This document shows positions 1 to 5,517 of a DNA stretch of 12,059 bases, piece by piece. Source of the stretch: Gemmatimonadaceae bacterium (lineage in GTDB: Bacteria; Gemmatimonadota; Gemmatimonadetes; Gemmatimonadales; Gemmatimonadaceae). Each line of letters opens with the position of its first letter. The stretch's first letter is position 1. The DNA lies in NCBI GenBank assembly GCA_013816695.1, contig JACDDZ010000031.1:1-12059 (forward strand). Reading direction: 5' to 3'. The notes under the pieces were generated by a model. The model had not been told where the DNA came from. It worked only from the letters and a program-made list of their open reading frames with translations, and did no database searches. A program made the translations under genes and the position numbers.

Positions 1-43
1 AGCCATAGGCCTCGACGGAGTTCAACAGGAGAATTAACGGTCA

Positions 44-155
44 GGCTGCGAGGGTGTGTCTCCCAGAGCAGCGTCTGCCGGAGCTAGAGCCAACCGCAGT
101 TTGGTTGGCCGACGCTCCGCCAGCTAGCTGCGACGGGAGACACTCCCTCGCAGCC
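44..155. repeat. 112-bp imperfect palindrome (large hairpin or MITE-like element)
   Basis: The outer arms are 44-64 and 135-155. They are 21 nt each and complementary at 20 of 21 positions, with a single T-T mismatch at 55/144. On the same symmetry axis GCAGC (68-72) pairs with GCTGC (127-131). Inside, GCCAACC (89-95) pairs with GGTTGGC (103-109) around a 7-nt loop. The element begins 11 bp past the desaturase stop codon (167-169). No T-run follows either arm, so it is not a standard intrinsic terminator. A short open frame at 2-37 ending in TAA could be the tail of a convergent plus-strand gene, in which case the palindrome fills the gap between two gene ends. A small non-autonomous inverted-repeat element is the alternative, but no clear target duplication is visible at its edges. 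The pairing is certain; the function is unknown. Confidence 0.8.
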
Positions 156-166
156 CCACACCGACC

Positions 167-1135
167 TCAATCCATCGCGAATTCCTTCGCAAAGATCACG
201 TCAAACGAAAAAGTCTTGGGCTTCGACTTTTTCTCCATTACCTGGGCGATTCGCTCCAGCCGCGCCGGGATCTCCAGGATCCTTTCCTGAGCCTTGCGGC
301 CAACTTCATTGAGTCCATCGATCTTGTCGACAGCCCAGAACTTGATCTGCTCCTCGACAATCTTGAGATAATCGCGCGGACCGTAGATGCCTGCCCTCCG
401 AACAACATCCGCCAGTTCGCGGAAGTGCGGCATGTTCACGCCCGGCATGTCGATCGCCGGCATCACCCTCGCCGCTGAATCCAGCGCAACATTCGGGTCG
501 CGCTTCAAGACTTCCTTGAATATCGTACGATAGAACGTGTAGTGCCGTGCCTCTTCCTTCGCGACGTTCGAAAGCACCGTTCCGATCGTAGGCTCATACT
601 CGGAAGCAAGCTTGCCCGTGTTAGCGTGCGATACCTGCGTTGCGCGCTCCTGCAGTGAGGTGTAGACAAACACCCGGTACGGATCCTTGTCCCACGACGG
701 CTCAAAACCCGCCCTTATGTAATCGAACTGCATTTTCTCGATCACCACTCCATCGAAAACCTTTGCGTCGTGTACGTAGTCGTGCAGAACAGCGCCGTGA
801 CGGTCCTCTTCGGCAGTCCAGAGATTCGTCCACTTCTGCCAGTGACTCGCGTCGCCCAGATAGACAGCGAGCAGCCTGTGGAAGTGCGGCAGGCCTTCCT
901 CTGTCAGGAGATTTAGCGCCAGGGCCACGCGCGCCGGATCACTGATTCCACGTGCCCGCTCGCGGAGATCTTTTATATGCTTTTCAGGATCCTCACCCGG
1001 AGCAGGATTGAGCAACTCGCTTGGGAACCAGAGAATCCGCTTGGCCTCATGCGCGACCATCAGGTCGTGCACGACGGGCTCGAGATCTGCGAGAACCTCG
1101 ATTTTCGACATCATCTCCCGATCGGCTTGTTCCAT
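167..1135 (-). CDS. Acyl-[acyl-carrier-protein] desaturase (ferredoxin-type, di-iron)
   Basis: Soluble stearoyl-ACP desaturase family (FA_desaturase_2). The enzyme introduces a cis double bond into an acyl chain carried on ACP, using O2 and ferredoxin electrons in the cytoplasm, and so sets membrane lipid unsaturation. The 322-residue protein has the full set of di-iron ligand motifs: TEE at 78-80, TAEEDRHG with E110xxH113, QERAT with E163, and KEEARH with E195xxH198. The length is close to that of actinobacterial DesA proteins. The start at 1135 has GAGGTG only 2 nt upstream, a tight spacing. An in-frame ATG at residue 9 (MSKIEVLADLEP) preceded by GGGAG is nearly as good and resembles family N-termini, so the start is uncertain by 8 codons. 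The gene diverges from the KGG gene and is followed by the palindrome at 44-155. Which acyl chain and position it modifies cannot be read from the sequence. Confidence 0.93.
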   Translation of the reverse strand: MEQADREMMSKIEVLADLEPVVHDLMVAHEAKRILWFPSELLNPAPGEDPEKHIKDLRERARGISDPARVALALNLLTEEGLPHFHRLLAVYLGDASHWQKWTNLWTAEEDRHGAVLHDYVHDAKVFDGVVIEKMQFDYIRAGFEPSWDKDPYRVFVYTSLQERATQVSHANTGKLASEYEPTIGTVLSNVAKEEARHYTFYRTIFKEVLKRDPNVALDSAARVMPAIDMPGVNMPHFRELADVVRRAGIYGPRDYLKIVEEQIKFWAVDKIDGLNEVGRKAQERILEIPARLERIAQVMEKKSKPKTFSFDVIFAKEFAMD

Positions 1136-1370
1136 TTCACCTCAGTGCTAGTTCGAATGTCAAATTCGCCGTAGGCGCAAAAGATAGCGGCTATGGCTCG
1201 CACAAGTCGTTCCCGCGTCGGAAAACAGGGTTTGATGGGCGAAAAATGTCAATTTCCGGCCTGTGGGCATTTCGCGGCCTGCACCTTGCCCCTCATCGTG
1301 GCAATCGCGTGCCGCTTAGGGCGGCCGAATGACAATCTTTGCGCAACCGCGTGGCGGTTTTGGAGGAAGG
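1136..1370. promoter_or_regulatory. Divergent intergenic region, desaturase / KGG stress gene
   Basis: This 235-bp gap must hold the promoters for both genes. On the minus strand a perfect TTGACA (1163-1158) lies close to the desaturase start, but no -10 box stands at the right distance, so I do not call a promoter from it. It overlaps a small inverted repeat, CGAAT (1154-1158) and ATTCG (1164-1168), which could be an operator. Towards the KGG gene there are two GC-rich hairpins, GCCGC/GCGGC (1311-1315/1321-1325) and the one described separately at 1345-1359. No convincing plus-strand -35/-10 pair was found, which would be consistent with an alternative sigma factor but does not show one. No gene is supported here; the open frames lack coding character. 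Confidence 0.4.
1345..1370 (+). promoter_or_regulatory. Leader hairpin and very strong ribosome binding site of the KGG gene
   Basis: AACCGC (1345-1350) pairs perfectly with GCGGTT (1354-1359) around a GTG loop. Two bases later comes the purine run GGAGGAAGG (1362-1370), directly before the ATG at 1371. The hairpin does not cover the Shine-Dalgarno sequence. This strong site fixes the start at 1371 rather than at the upstream in-frame ATG (1329), which lacks one. Bacillus gsiB, a relative of this gene, is known for a strong ribosome binding site and a very stable mRNA; a similar stabilising role here is inference. Confidence 0.6.
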
Positions 1371-1649
1371 ATGGCAGATCAACAGAACCAGGGCTTCGGC
1401 TCGAGGGCGGAAGGAACCCGAGCCCAGCGTGGGTTCGCAGCAATGGACCCGGCGAAGCAGCGCGAGATCGCTTCCAAGGGAGGCCGTGCCGCGCACCAGA
1501 AAGGAACTGCACACGAGTTCACCAGCGAAGAAGCTCGGGTAGCTGGCCGCAAGGGAGGCGAAGCTTCACGTAACCGCCTCAATGCACAGCGCTCCAACTC
1601 CCCGGAAAACGTAAATGGCAATTCCAGCCAGGATCAGTTCCGCAGCTAG
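1371..1649 (+). CDS. Small hydrophilic KGG-repeat general stress protein (GsiB / con-10 type)
   Basis: The 92-residue protein is glycine-, lysine-, arginine- and glutamine-rich and has no signal peptide or membrane segment. It carries two KGG motifs (36-38 and 61-63) in repeats of the type REIASKGGRAAH and RVAGRKGGEASR, each preceded by a helix of the form MDPAKQ or TSEEAR. This is the KGG / stress-induced acidophilic repeat family, which includes Bacillus GsiB and fungal con-10. Members accumulate during starvation, desiccation or osmotic stress and are thought to act like hydrophilins; no enzyme activity is known. The start is chosen from GGAGGAAGG ending immediately before the ATG. The tail from about residue 70 is low-complexity (Asn, Ser, Gln). 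The gene stands alone, diverges from the desaturase gene and ends at a strong terminator. Confidence 0.88.
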   Translation: MADQQNQGFGSRAEGTRAQRGFAAMDPAKQREIASKGGRAAHQKGTAHEFTSEEARVAGRKGGEASRNRLNAQRSNSPENVNGNSSQDQFRS

Positions 1650-1665
1650 CGAACACCGGAACACG

Positions 1666-1705
1666 AAAAGAAGCGCGGGCGAGTAATCGCCCGCGCTTCT
1701 TTTTT
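1666..1705. terminator. Bidirectional intrinsic terminator
   Basis: AGAAGCGCGGGCGA (1669-1682) pairs perfectly with 1687-1700 around a GTAA loop. A-runs and T-runs on the two sides extend the pairing and supply a U-tract in both directions (TTTTTTT at the plus-strand end, TTTT on the minus strand). It lies between the convergent KGG and amidohydrolase genes, about 17 bp from each stop codon, and should end both transcripts. Confidence 0.95.
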
Positions 1706-1719
1706 CCCCCTGCCAGGAG

Positions 1720-3258
1720 CTAGAAAGAAGTAGAGAGATCTGCCTTGCGAGCGCGCGCGCCTGAAACAATCTCCTTTACCTGCTGCATCAGAGTTGGACC
1801 GTGATAAGGAATCCCGTCCTTGATGGTCCACTCGATACCACCCGTATGGACCTGCTTCCCGTCCCGGATTACGTCCACTCCCGTTGGATACAACACTTTG
1901 ATGTTCTCCAGCGGATTTCCGTTTACGACGATCAGATCGGCGAGATACCCCACGCGCACCCTGCCAATGTTTTCCTCCTGCCCAAGAATACGCGCATTAT
2001 TCCCCGTAGCGTGCTGGATGACTTTGAGCGGATTGAACCCCGCCTCCTGGTGCAGCTCCAGCTCCCTGATCAAGCCGAACCCGTACATCTGATATATGAA
2101 CCCGGCATCGTCGCCTGCACCCACTACTCCTCCGCGGCGCTCAAAATCCCGCACCGCCGCCATCCATATCCTGTAGTTCTCCTTCCAGAATGTCTCGTCA
2201 GTGGAAGTCCAGCCGAGAAAGTACGATCCGTGATTCGCTGGATTCGGGCGAAAGAATTCCTCGAGCGTCGGGTGCAGGTAGTCCTTGAACCACGGCTGCG
2301 TCTGCGCGCGCTGAAGGTCCCTGCTCGCTTCATAGATGTCAAAGGTCGGTACCCACGCCACGTTGGCCGCGACCATTCCATCCAGCACCCTGGCCAATTT
2401 CTCGGGATCCGCCTCTCGCCATAGATGGCCGGCATACCGGAACCGATCAACTTCATTTCTGTAGTTGTATGTCGGCGGAAAGTTCTGGACCCTGTCGGTG
2501 ATGGCAGCATCGGGAATTCCGTACCAGTGTTCGATGCTCGTGGAGCCAAATTTTATGTCGTCCCACGCGTTTGTCTCCTCGACACCCACATGATGCGCAA
2601 CACGAAGGCCAGCCTTGTGTGCTTCATCTTCCATTGCTGCCATGATGTCGCGGTCAGTGCCCATAAGCTTGATGCCATCCAGCCCCAATTCCTTGTACAT
2701 CCGAACTCTCGCGCGCGCCTCTTCCGGCGATTTGGGAGCCGGTGAATTGGAGAAGCGGCCATAAGCGAAGATTCGCGGCGCTTCGATGGAGTTGGTGCGG
2801 CTCTGTTCGCGCAACAGGAGCAGCGCGCGCACATTGTCGTGGCCGACTTCGCGGATGCTGGTAATTCCAGATGCGAGCCAGATCTTGAATTCATATTCAA
2901 GTGGCTGCGGAATACGACCACGCTCATCCTGGATATGGGCGTGCGCGTTGATCAGGCCGGGTAATACGAACTTGCCTGTAGCATCGATTTCCACGTCGGC
3001 CGGCACAGAATCGCTCGATGACCCGCGCCCCGAAACGTTCGGCCCTCCACCCGCAACAACCGGGTCACGCCAGGCGATGCCGGCAATCCTGTTCCCCACG
3101 ATTGTAATGTCTGCAGGGCCCGATGCCGGCGTCCCGTTCCCATCCACAATCGTCGCGTTTCGAATGATGATGCGATTGTAGCGCTTCCCGGAAACCGGCT
3201 GGGCCGAAAGCGCGGACGTCAACACCAGCAATGCCGCCACTGCATGTACAATCTTCAT
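1720..3258 (-). CDS. Secreted amidohydrolase, imidazolonepropionase-like
   Basis: A 512-residue metal-dependent hydrolase of the amidohydrolase superfamily (Amidohydro_1, imidazolonepropionase-like branch), predicted to be exported. The N-terminus MKIVHAVAALLVLTSALSAQ is a signal peptide with an A-x-A type cleavage site. Next comes the small beta domain (about 25-100), then the metal site: HAH (106, 108), a lysine in DGIKLMG (197) that could be the carbamylated bridge, AHH (222-223), EHWYG (H244) and GAGDDAG (D383/D384). The C-terminal GYLADLIVVNGNPL segment closes the composite beta domain. The start at 3258 is preferred because of the signal peptide. The upstream ATG at 3318 would put the hairpin at 3276-3304 inside the coding region. 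No strong Shine-Dalgarno sequence is seen. The substrate is unknown; relatives act on cyclic amides, dipeptides or N-acyl amino acids. Confidence 0.9.
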   Translation of the reverse strand: MKIVHAVAALLVLTSALSAQPVSGKRYNRIIIRNATIVDGNGTPASGPADITIVGNRIAGIAWRDPVVAGGGPNVSGRGSSSDSVPADVEIDATGKFVLPGLINAHAHIQDERGRIPQPLEYEFKIWLASGITSIREVGHDNVRALLLLREQSRTNSIEAPRIFAYGRFSNSPAPKSPEEARARVRMYKELGLDGIKLMGTDRDIMAAMEDEAHKAGLRVAHHVGVEETNAWDDIKFGSTSIEHWYGIPDAAITDRVQNFPPTYNYRNEVDRFRYAGHLWREADPEKLARVLDGMVAANVAWVPTFDIYEASRDLQRAQTQPWFKDYLHPTLEEFFRPNPANHGSYFLGWTSTDETFWKENYRIWMAAVRDFERRGGVVGAGDDAGFIYQMYGFGLIRELELHQEAGFNPLKVIQHATGNNARILGQEENIGRVRVGYLADLIVVNGNPLENIKVLYPTGVDVIRDGKQVHTGGIEWTIKDGIPYHGPTLMQQVKEIVSGARARKADLSTSF

Positions 3259-3267
3259 GACTGCCCA

Positions 3268-3304
3268 TAAAAAGAGAGGACCGTGAAAATGCTCCACGGC
3301 CCTC
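3268..3304 (-). terminator. Intrinsic terminator between tonB and the amidohydrolase gene
   Basis: Read on the minus strand, GAGGGCCGTG (3304-3295) pairs with CACGGTCCTC (3285-3276) through ten pairs including one G-U. The loop is 9 nt and the stem is followed by TCTTTTT. It lies 36 bp past the tonB stop and ends only about 10 bp before the amidohydrolase start codon. It should terminate the tonB transcript. Because it abuts the next gene it could also act as an attenuator. Confidence 0.82.
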
Positions 3305-3331
3305 CAACCTTCAACCAATCAGACTGAACTC

Positions 3332-3352
3332 GCTGAACGCTAGCGATTCAGC
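3332..3352 (-). repeat. Stop-codon hairpin at the end of tonB
   Basis: GCTGAA (3332-3337) and TTCAGC (3347-3352) form a perfect 6-bp stem. The loop contains a further CGC/GCG pairing, and the tonB TAG stop (3342-3340) sits at its tip. No U-run follows. The proper terminator is 30 bp further on. Confidence 0.6.
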
Positions 3353-4131
3353 TTGAACTGGAACGGCTGCTGGACAACCTGCGATACACTGCGTCCGCCG
3401 ATCTTCGCGGGCCGAAAGCGCATACCTCCAAGCGCTTTCCGGACTGCACTGCTGAACGCGGGGTTGGACGAGCTCAGCACCTTGAAGGTGCTCATTTCCA
3501 CACGTCCGTTCTCGTTCACGACGAATTCCGCCAGAACTTCGCCCTCTTCGCCGCTCGATCTCAGCGACTCGGGATACTGTGGCTGGGCTCCACCCAATGG
3601 CTGAACCGCCTGCTCTACCTGGAACTCGAAATACGTGCGATTCGGGTCACCGCCCTCTGTTCCCTTTGAATCCTTGTCGCCAGATCCACCTTCAGTTCCC
3701 TTCGCTGAGCCGCCGGCTACACCCTTGCCGCTGAAATCGGCCTCGTTCGTTACCGCCTTCGACAGATCTATCTGTGGAATGGCCACAGGTACTGTCACCG
3801 GCGCGCGCAAGACTTCAAATCCTTTGGGCGGAGCCGCGACGGGTGGGGGGGTCACAGGCGTCATCTTCGGCGGCGTTGGCGCCGATTTCTTCAGCTTGGG
3901 TGGTTCCGCTTTCTTGGGTGGCGGCGGTTCGTCCGCTTTGGGCGGCGGCGGTTCCGCCGGCTTCACCTTTACAAAACTGACTTTGTGGGCGTCTTCTTTC
4001 TCGTTCTTTATTCCCGCGCGGGCAGTAGCGAACACCGCAAGCAGGATAATTCCTGAATGTAAAATCACGCTAAAGAGCGTCCCGCCCACTGAGCGGTTTC
4101 CCGGCTGTCTTGTCGATTCAATTAATCGCAT
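3340..4131 (-). CDS. tonB: TonB-family energy transducer
   Basis: The 263-residue inner-membrane protein links the ExbB/ExbD proton-driven motor to outer-membrane TonB-dependent receptors. It has the expected order: a short cytoplasmic N-terminus, one membrane segment (about 19-39), a periplasmic proline/lysine-rich spacer (about 58-105, with PPPPK repeats), a glycine/serine-rich linker (about 135-160) with a doubled KGTEGG motif, and a TonB C-terminal domain (about 175-262) with YPESLRSSGEEGEV, the FRPAK segment and a final strand. The start at 4131 has GGAGGG 6 nt upstream. No exbB or exbD lies in the window. A run of seven C (3851-3845) lies in the proline codons. The family is certain; which receptor it serves is not known, since such genomes often carry several TonB paralogues. 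Confidence 0.92.
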   Translation of the reverse strand: MRLIESTRQPGNRSVGGTLFSVILHSGIILLAVFATARAGIKNEKEDAHKVSFVKVKPAEPPPPKADEPPPPKKAEPPKLKKSAPTPPKMTPVTPPPVAAPPKGFEVLRAPVTVPVAIPQIDLSKAVTNEADFSGKGVAGGSAKGTEGGSGDKDSKGTEGGDPNRTYFEFQVEQAVQPLGGAQPQYPESLRSSGEEGEVLAEFVVNENGRVEMSTFKVLSSSNPAFSSAVRKALGGMRFRPAKIGGRSVSQVVQQPFQFKLNR

Positions 4132-4236
4132 TGGTTACCCTCCGAATGCGTTAGTCGTAGTGCAAAGGGATTGCCAGACCAGAGCCCGCCGCGGTATCCA
4201 CTTTGCCCTTTATTTCATCAAACTCACAGCACAGCC
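4132..4236. promoter_or_regulatory. Divergent promoter region, tonB / lipase
   Basis: For tonB (minus strand) TTGATG (4221-4216), a 17-bp spacer and GATACC (4198-4193) form a candidate sigma-70 promoter with a weak -10. For the lipase (plus strand) TTGCCA (4171-4176), an 18-bp spacer and TATCCA (4195-4200) form another candidate. The two -10 boxes overlap, so the promoters would compete. The box positions are seen directly; promoter activity is inference. Confidence 0.35.
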
Positions 4237-4917
4237 ATGACTCCAATGATTCGTAGACTGCTTTCAATTGCCGCCGTTGCCACTGCAATTGGATGTTCCG
4301 CTGACACCTCGATTACTCCAATCGTGCCCGTCAGTCATGACCCGATCCTTTTCGTCCACGGGTACGCCAGAAACTCGGATGACTGGAGCACCATGATTGC
4401 GCAGTTCAAGGCGGCCGGCTGGAAAGACTCGGAGCTGTACACAATCAACTACGGCGTCCTGCAGTCAAACATCAGCATCGCTGATGAAATCAAGCTCAAG
4501 GTCGACAACATTCTTGGCTCGACCGCTGCAACCAGGGTTGACATCATCGCCCACTCCATGGGCAGCTTGTCAACACGGTACTACCTCAAGAACCTGGGCG
4601 GCGATGCAAGGGTGGATGCCTGGGTTTCCCTTGCCGGGCCCAATCATGGGACGACGACAGCAAATGACTGCGGCTTCACGCCCTGCATCGAACTGCGTCC
4701 CAGTTCGGCATTTATTACCGCGCTCAATGCCGGAGACGAAACACCGGGAGCCGTTCGTTACGCAACCTGGTGGTCACCGGCGGATCAGGCGATCCTGCCA
4801 AATACCAGCGCTGTGCTCACGGGCGCAACCAACACCCAGACCGCAGCAATCGCGCACCACAGTTTGCTAACCGACGTCACAACCTACAGTCAGGTTCGCG
4901 CCTTCATCGCGCCATGA
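4237..4917 (+). CDS. Lipoprotein triacylglycerol lipase / esterase, Lipase_2 (LipA-like)
   Basis: A 226-residue alpha/beta hydrolase predicted to be exported and lipid-anchored: MTPMIRRLLSIAAVATAIGC has a lipobox-like AIGC with Cys20. The mature part follows Bacillus subtilis LipA closely in order and spacing: DPILFVHGYARNSDDW (oxyanion region, 35-50), the nucleophile elbow VDIIAHSMGS (Ser107), YYLKNLGG (115-122), Asp183 in SPADQ and a His in AHHSLL (207/208). These would be the Ser-Asp-His triad. Cys145 and Cys150 could form a disulfide. It is likely to hydrolyse ester lipids at the cell surface or in the periplasm; the true substrate is unknown. The start at 4237 or at 4246 (MIRRLL) fits the signal peptide. 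Neither has a clear Shine-Dalgarno sequence, and an upstream ATG at 4171 would sit within the candidate promoter. Confidence 0.88.
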   Translation: MTPMIRRLLSIAAVATAIGCSADTSITPIVPVSHDPILFVHGYARNSDDWSTMIAQFKAAGWKDSELYTINYGVLQSNISIADEIKLKVDNILGSTAATRVDIIAHSMGSLSTRYYLKNLGGDARVDAWVSLAGPNHGTTTANDCGFTPCIELRPSSAFITALNAGDETPGAVRYATWWSPADQAILPNTSAVLTGATNTQTAAIAHHSLLTDVTTYSQVRAFIAP

Positions 4918-4918
4918 T

Positions 4919-5386
4919 CTACCAGTAGGTTGCATCGTACCGCAAGTCGAGCTTCAGGTTGTGGCGGATACCGCCATCAGTAACCGAGTAGCGAACGTGC
5001 ATTCCAGTGTCGTCCATCGTTCCCGGGAAGGGAGCCAATCGCTGCTTTGACCCAGTGTTTTCGGGAACAAACGTGATCGTATTCCCCCGGACTACATATC
5101 TACCGGTATAAGTCCTCGAGAGAATCTGCGATCGACCGACCTTCTCCCGGGTGCGCAGGTGCTGGTGATAGTACCGGAAAGACGCGGTGAATTTGCCATT
5201 CTGCTGCAGGCGCACAACTGCCTGCTCGAGCTTCACCCAGTGCCTGAATCCCTCGGTCGCTTGAAGTGTGGCGACGCCCGGCAAAGGAGCGTCATTAAAC
5301 TTCGTGGCTACGTAGGACCCGACTTTCGGGGCTGACGAGGGGGGAGCGACAGCGAGCATGAAGCCCGCAAACAGTGCATACAGCAT
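4919..5386 (-). CDS. Small secreted beta-rich protein, possibly lipocalin-like, function unknown
   Basis: A 155-residue protein with a short hydrophobic N-terminus (MLYALFAGFMLAVAPPSSA) that may be a signal peptide, although it lacks the usual positive charge. The rest alternates polar and hydrophobic residues and includes VVRLQQNGKFTASFRYYHQH (59-78) and YTGRYVVRGNTITFVPENTG (92-111), the pattern of small up-and-down beta-barrel proteins in which a 'G-x-Y-x-x-x-G-N-T-I-T-F' strand pair recurs. No catalytic motif is visible. Its stop codon is one base from that of the convergent lipase gene, with no terminator between them. TATACA (5399-5394) lies 7 nt before the start codon and no Shine-Dalgarno sequence is present, which suggests a leaderless transcript. 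The gene is probably real; the lipocalin label is tentative. Confidence 0.62.
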   Translation of the reverse strand: MLYALFAGFMLAVAPPSSAPKVGSYVATKFNDAPLPGVATLQATEGFRHWVKLEQAVVRLQQNGKFTASFRYYHQHLRTREKVGRSQILSRTYTGRYVVRGNTITFVPENTGSKQRLAPFPGTMDDTGMHVRYSVTDGGIRHNLKLDLRYDATYW

Positions 5387-5427
5387 ATCGTAATGTATAC
5401 ACCGCTCACGACGGTTTAGATCGTGAG
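5387..5427 (-). promoter_or_regulatory. Candidate leaderless promoter and inverted repeat
   Basis: CTCACGA (5405-5411) pairs perfectly with TCGTGAG (5421-5427) across 9 nt. On the minus strand the repeat lies just upstream of TATACA (5399-5394), itself 7 nt before the ATG at 5386, so transcription would begin at or next to the start codon. The repeat could be an operator, or the end hairpin of the gene remnant whose TAA stop (5418-5416) lies in its loop. Confidence 0.4.
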
Positions 5428-5517
5428 GCTTCTCCGAACTACTTCAAGCAGATCCGTCAGCGAAAATGGCTTGGCGAGGAACTGCTCCTTCACCCGTATC
5501 CCACCCGTAAACGGGGT
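5416..5517 (-). pseudogene. Remnant of a response-regulator receiver domain C-terminus
   Basis: Directly after the solute-binding protein stop codon, in the same frame, 33 codons read TPFTGGIRVKEQ then FLAKPFSLTDLLEVVRRSL and end at TAA (5418-5416). FLAKPF-x-x-x-x-LLxxVRxxL is the standard last strand, conserved Lys-Pro and final helix of CheY-like receiver domains, especially at the ends of hybrid histidine kinases. No start codon, phosphorylated aspartate or upstream part of the domain is present, so this cannot be a working protein. I infer a decayed or deleted two-component gene. It could be coincidence, but the match spans about 20 consecutive positions. A translated search of 5416-5517 would decide. 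Confidence 0.5.

Noticed and set aside
1..37. Possible tail of a plus-strand gene (frame ending in TAA at 35-37), or the start of a minus-strand gene (ATG at 6-4 after GAGG).
   Set aside because: Only 11 or 2 codons are visible, and either reading is possible; too little to call a gene.
44..155. Integron attC-like recombination site.
   Set aside because: The paired RYYYAAC / GTTRRRY core sites are not at the ends, and the arms lack the expected extrahelical bases; no integrase or cassette array is present.
1135..1163. Perfect TTGACA upstream of the desaturase as a sigma-70 promoter.
   Set aside because: The position 17 bp downstream reads GTGAAA at the start codon itself, so no -10 box fits.
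1193..1573. 126-codon plus-strand frame covering the KGG leader and gene.
   Set aside because: It overlaps the KGG gene in another frame, has no recognisable domain, and starts without a ribosome site.
3259..3318. N-terminal extension of the amidohydrolase from the ATG at 3318.
   Set aside because: It would bury the signal peptide and run through the terminator hairpin.
3635..4240. 201-codon plus-strand open frame opposite tonB.
   Set aside because: Glycine-rich low-complexity translation that mirrors the proline-rich codons of tonB; no family resemblance.
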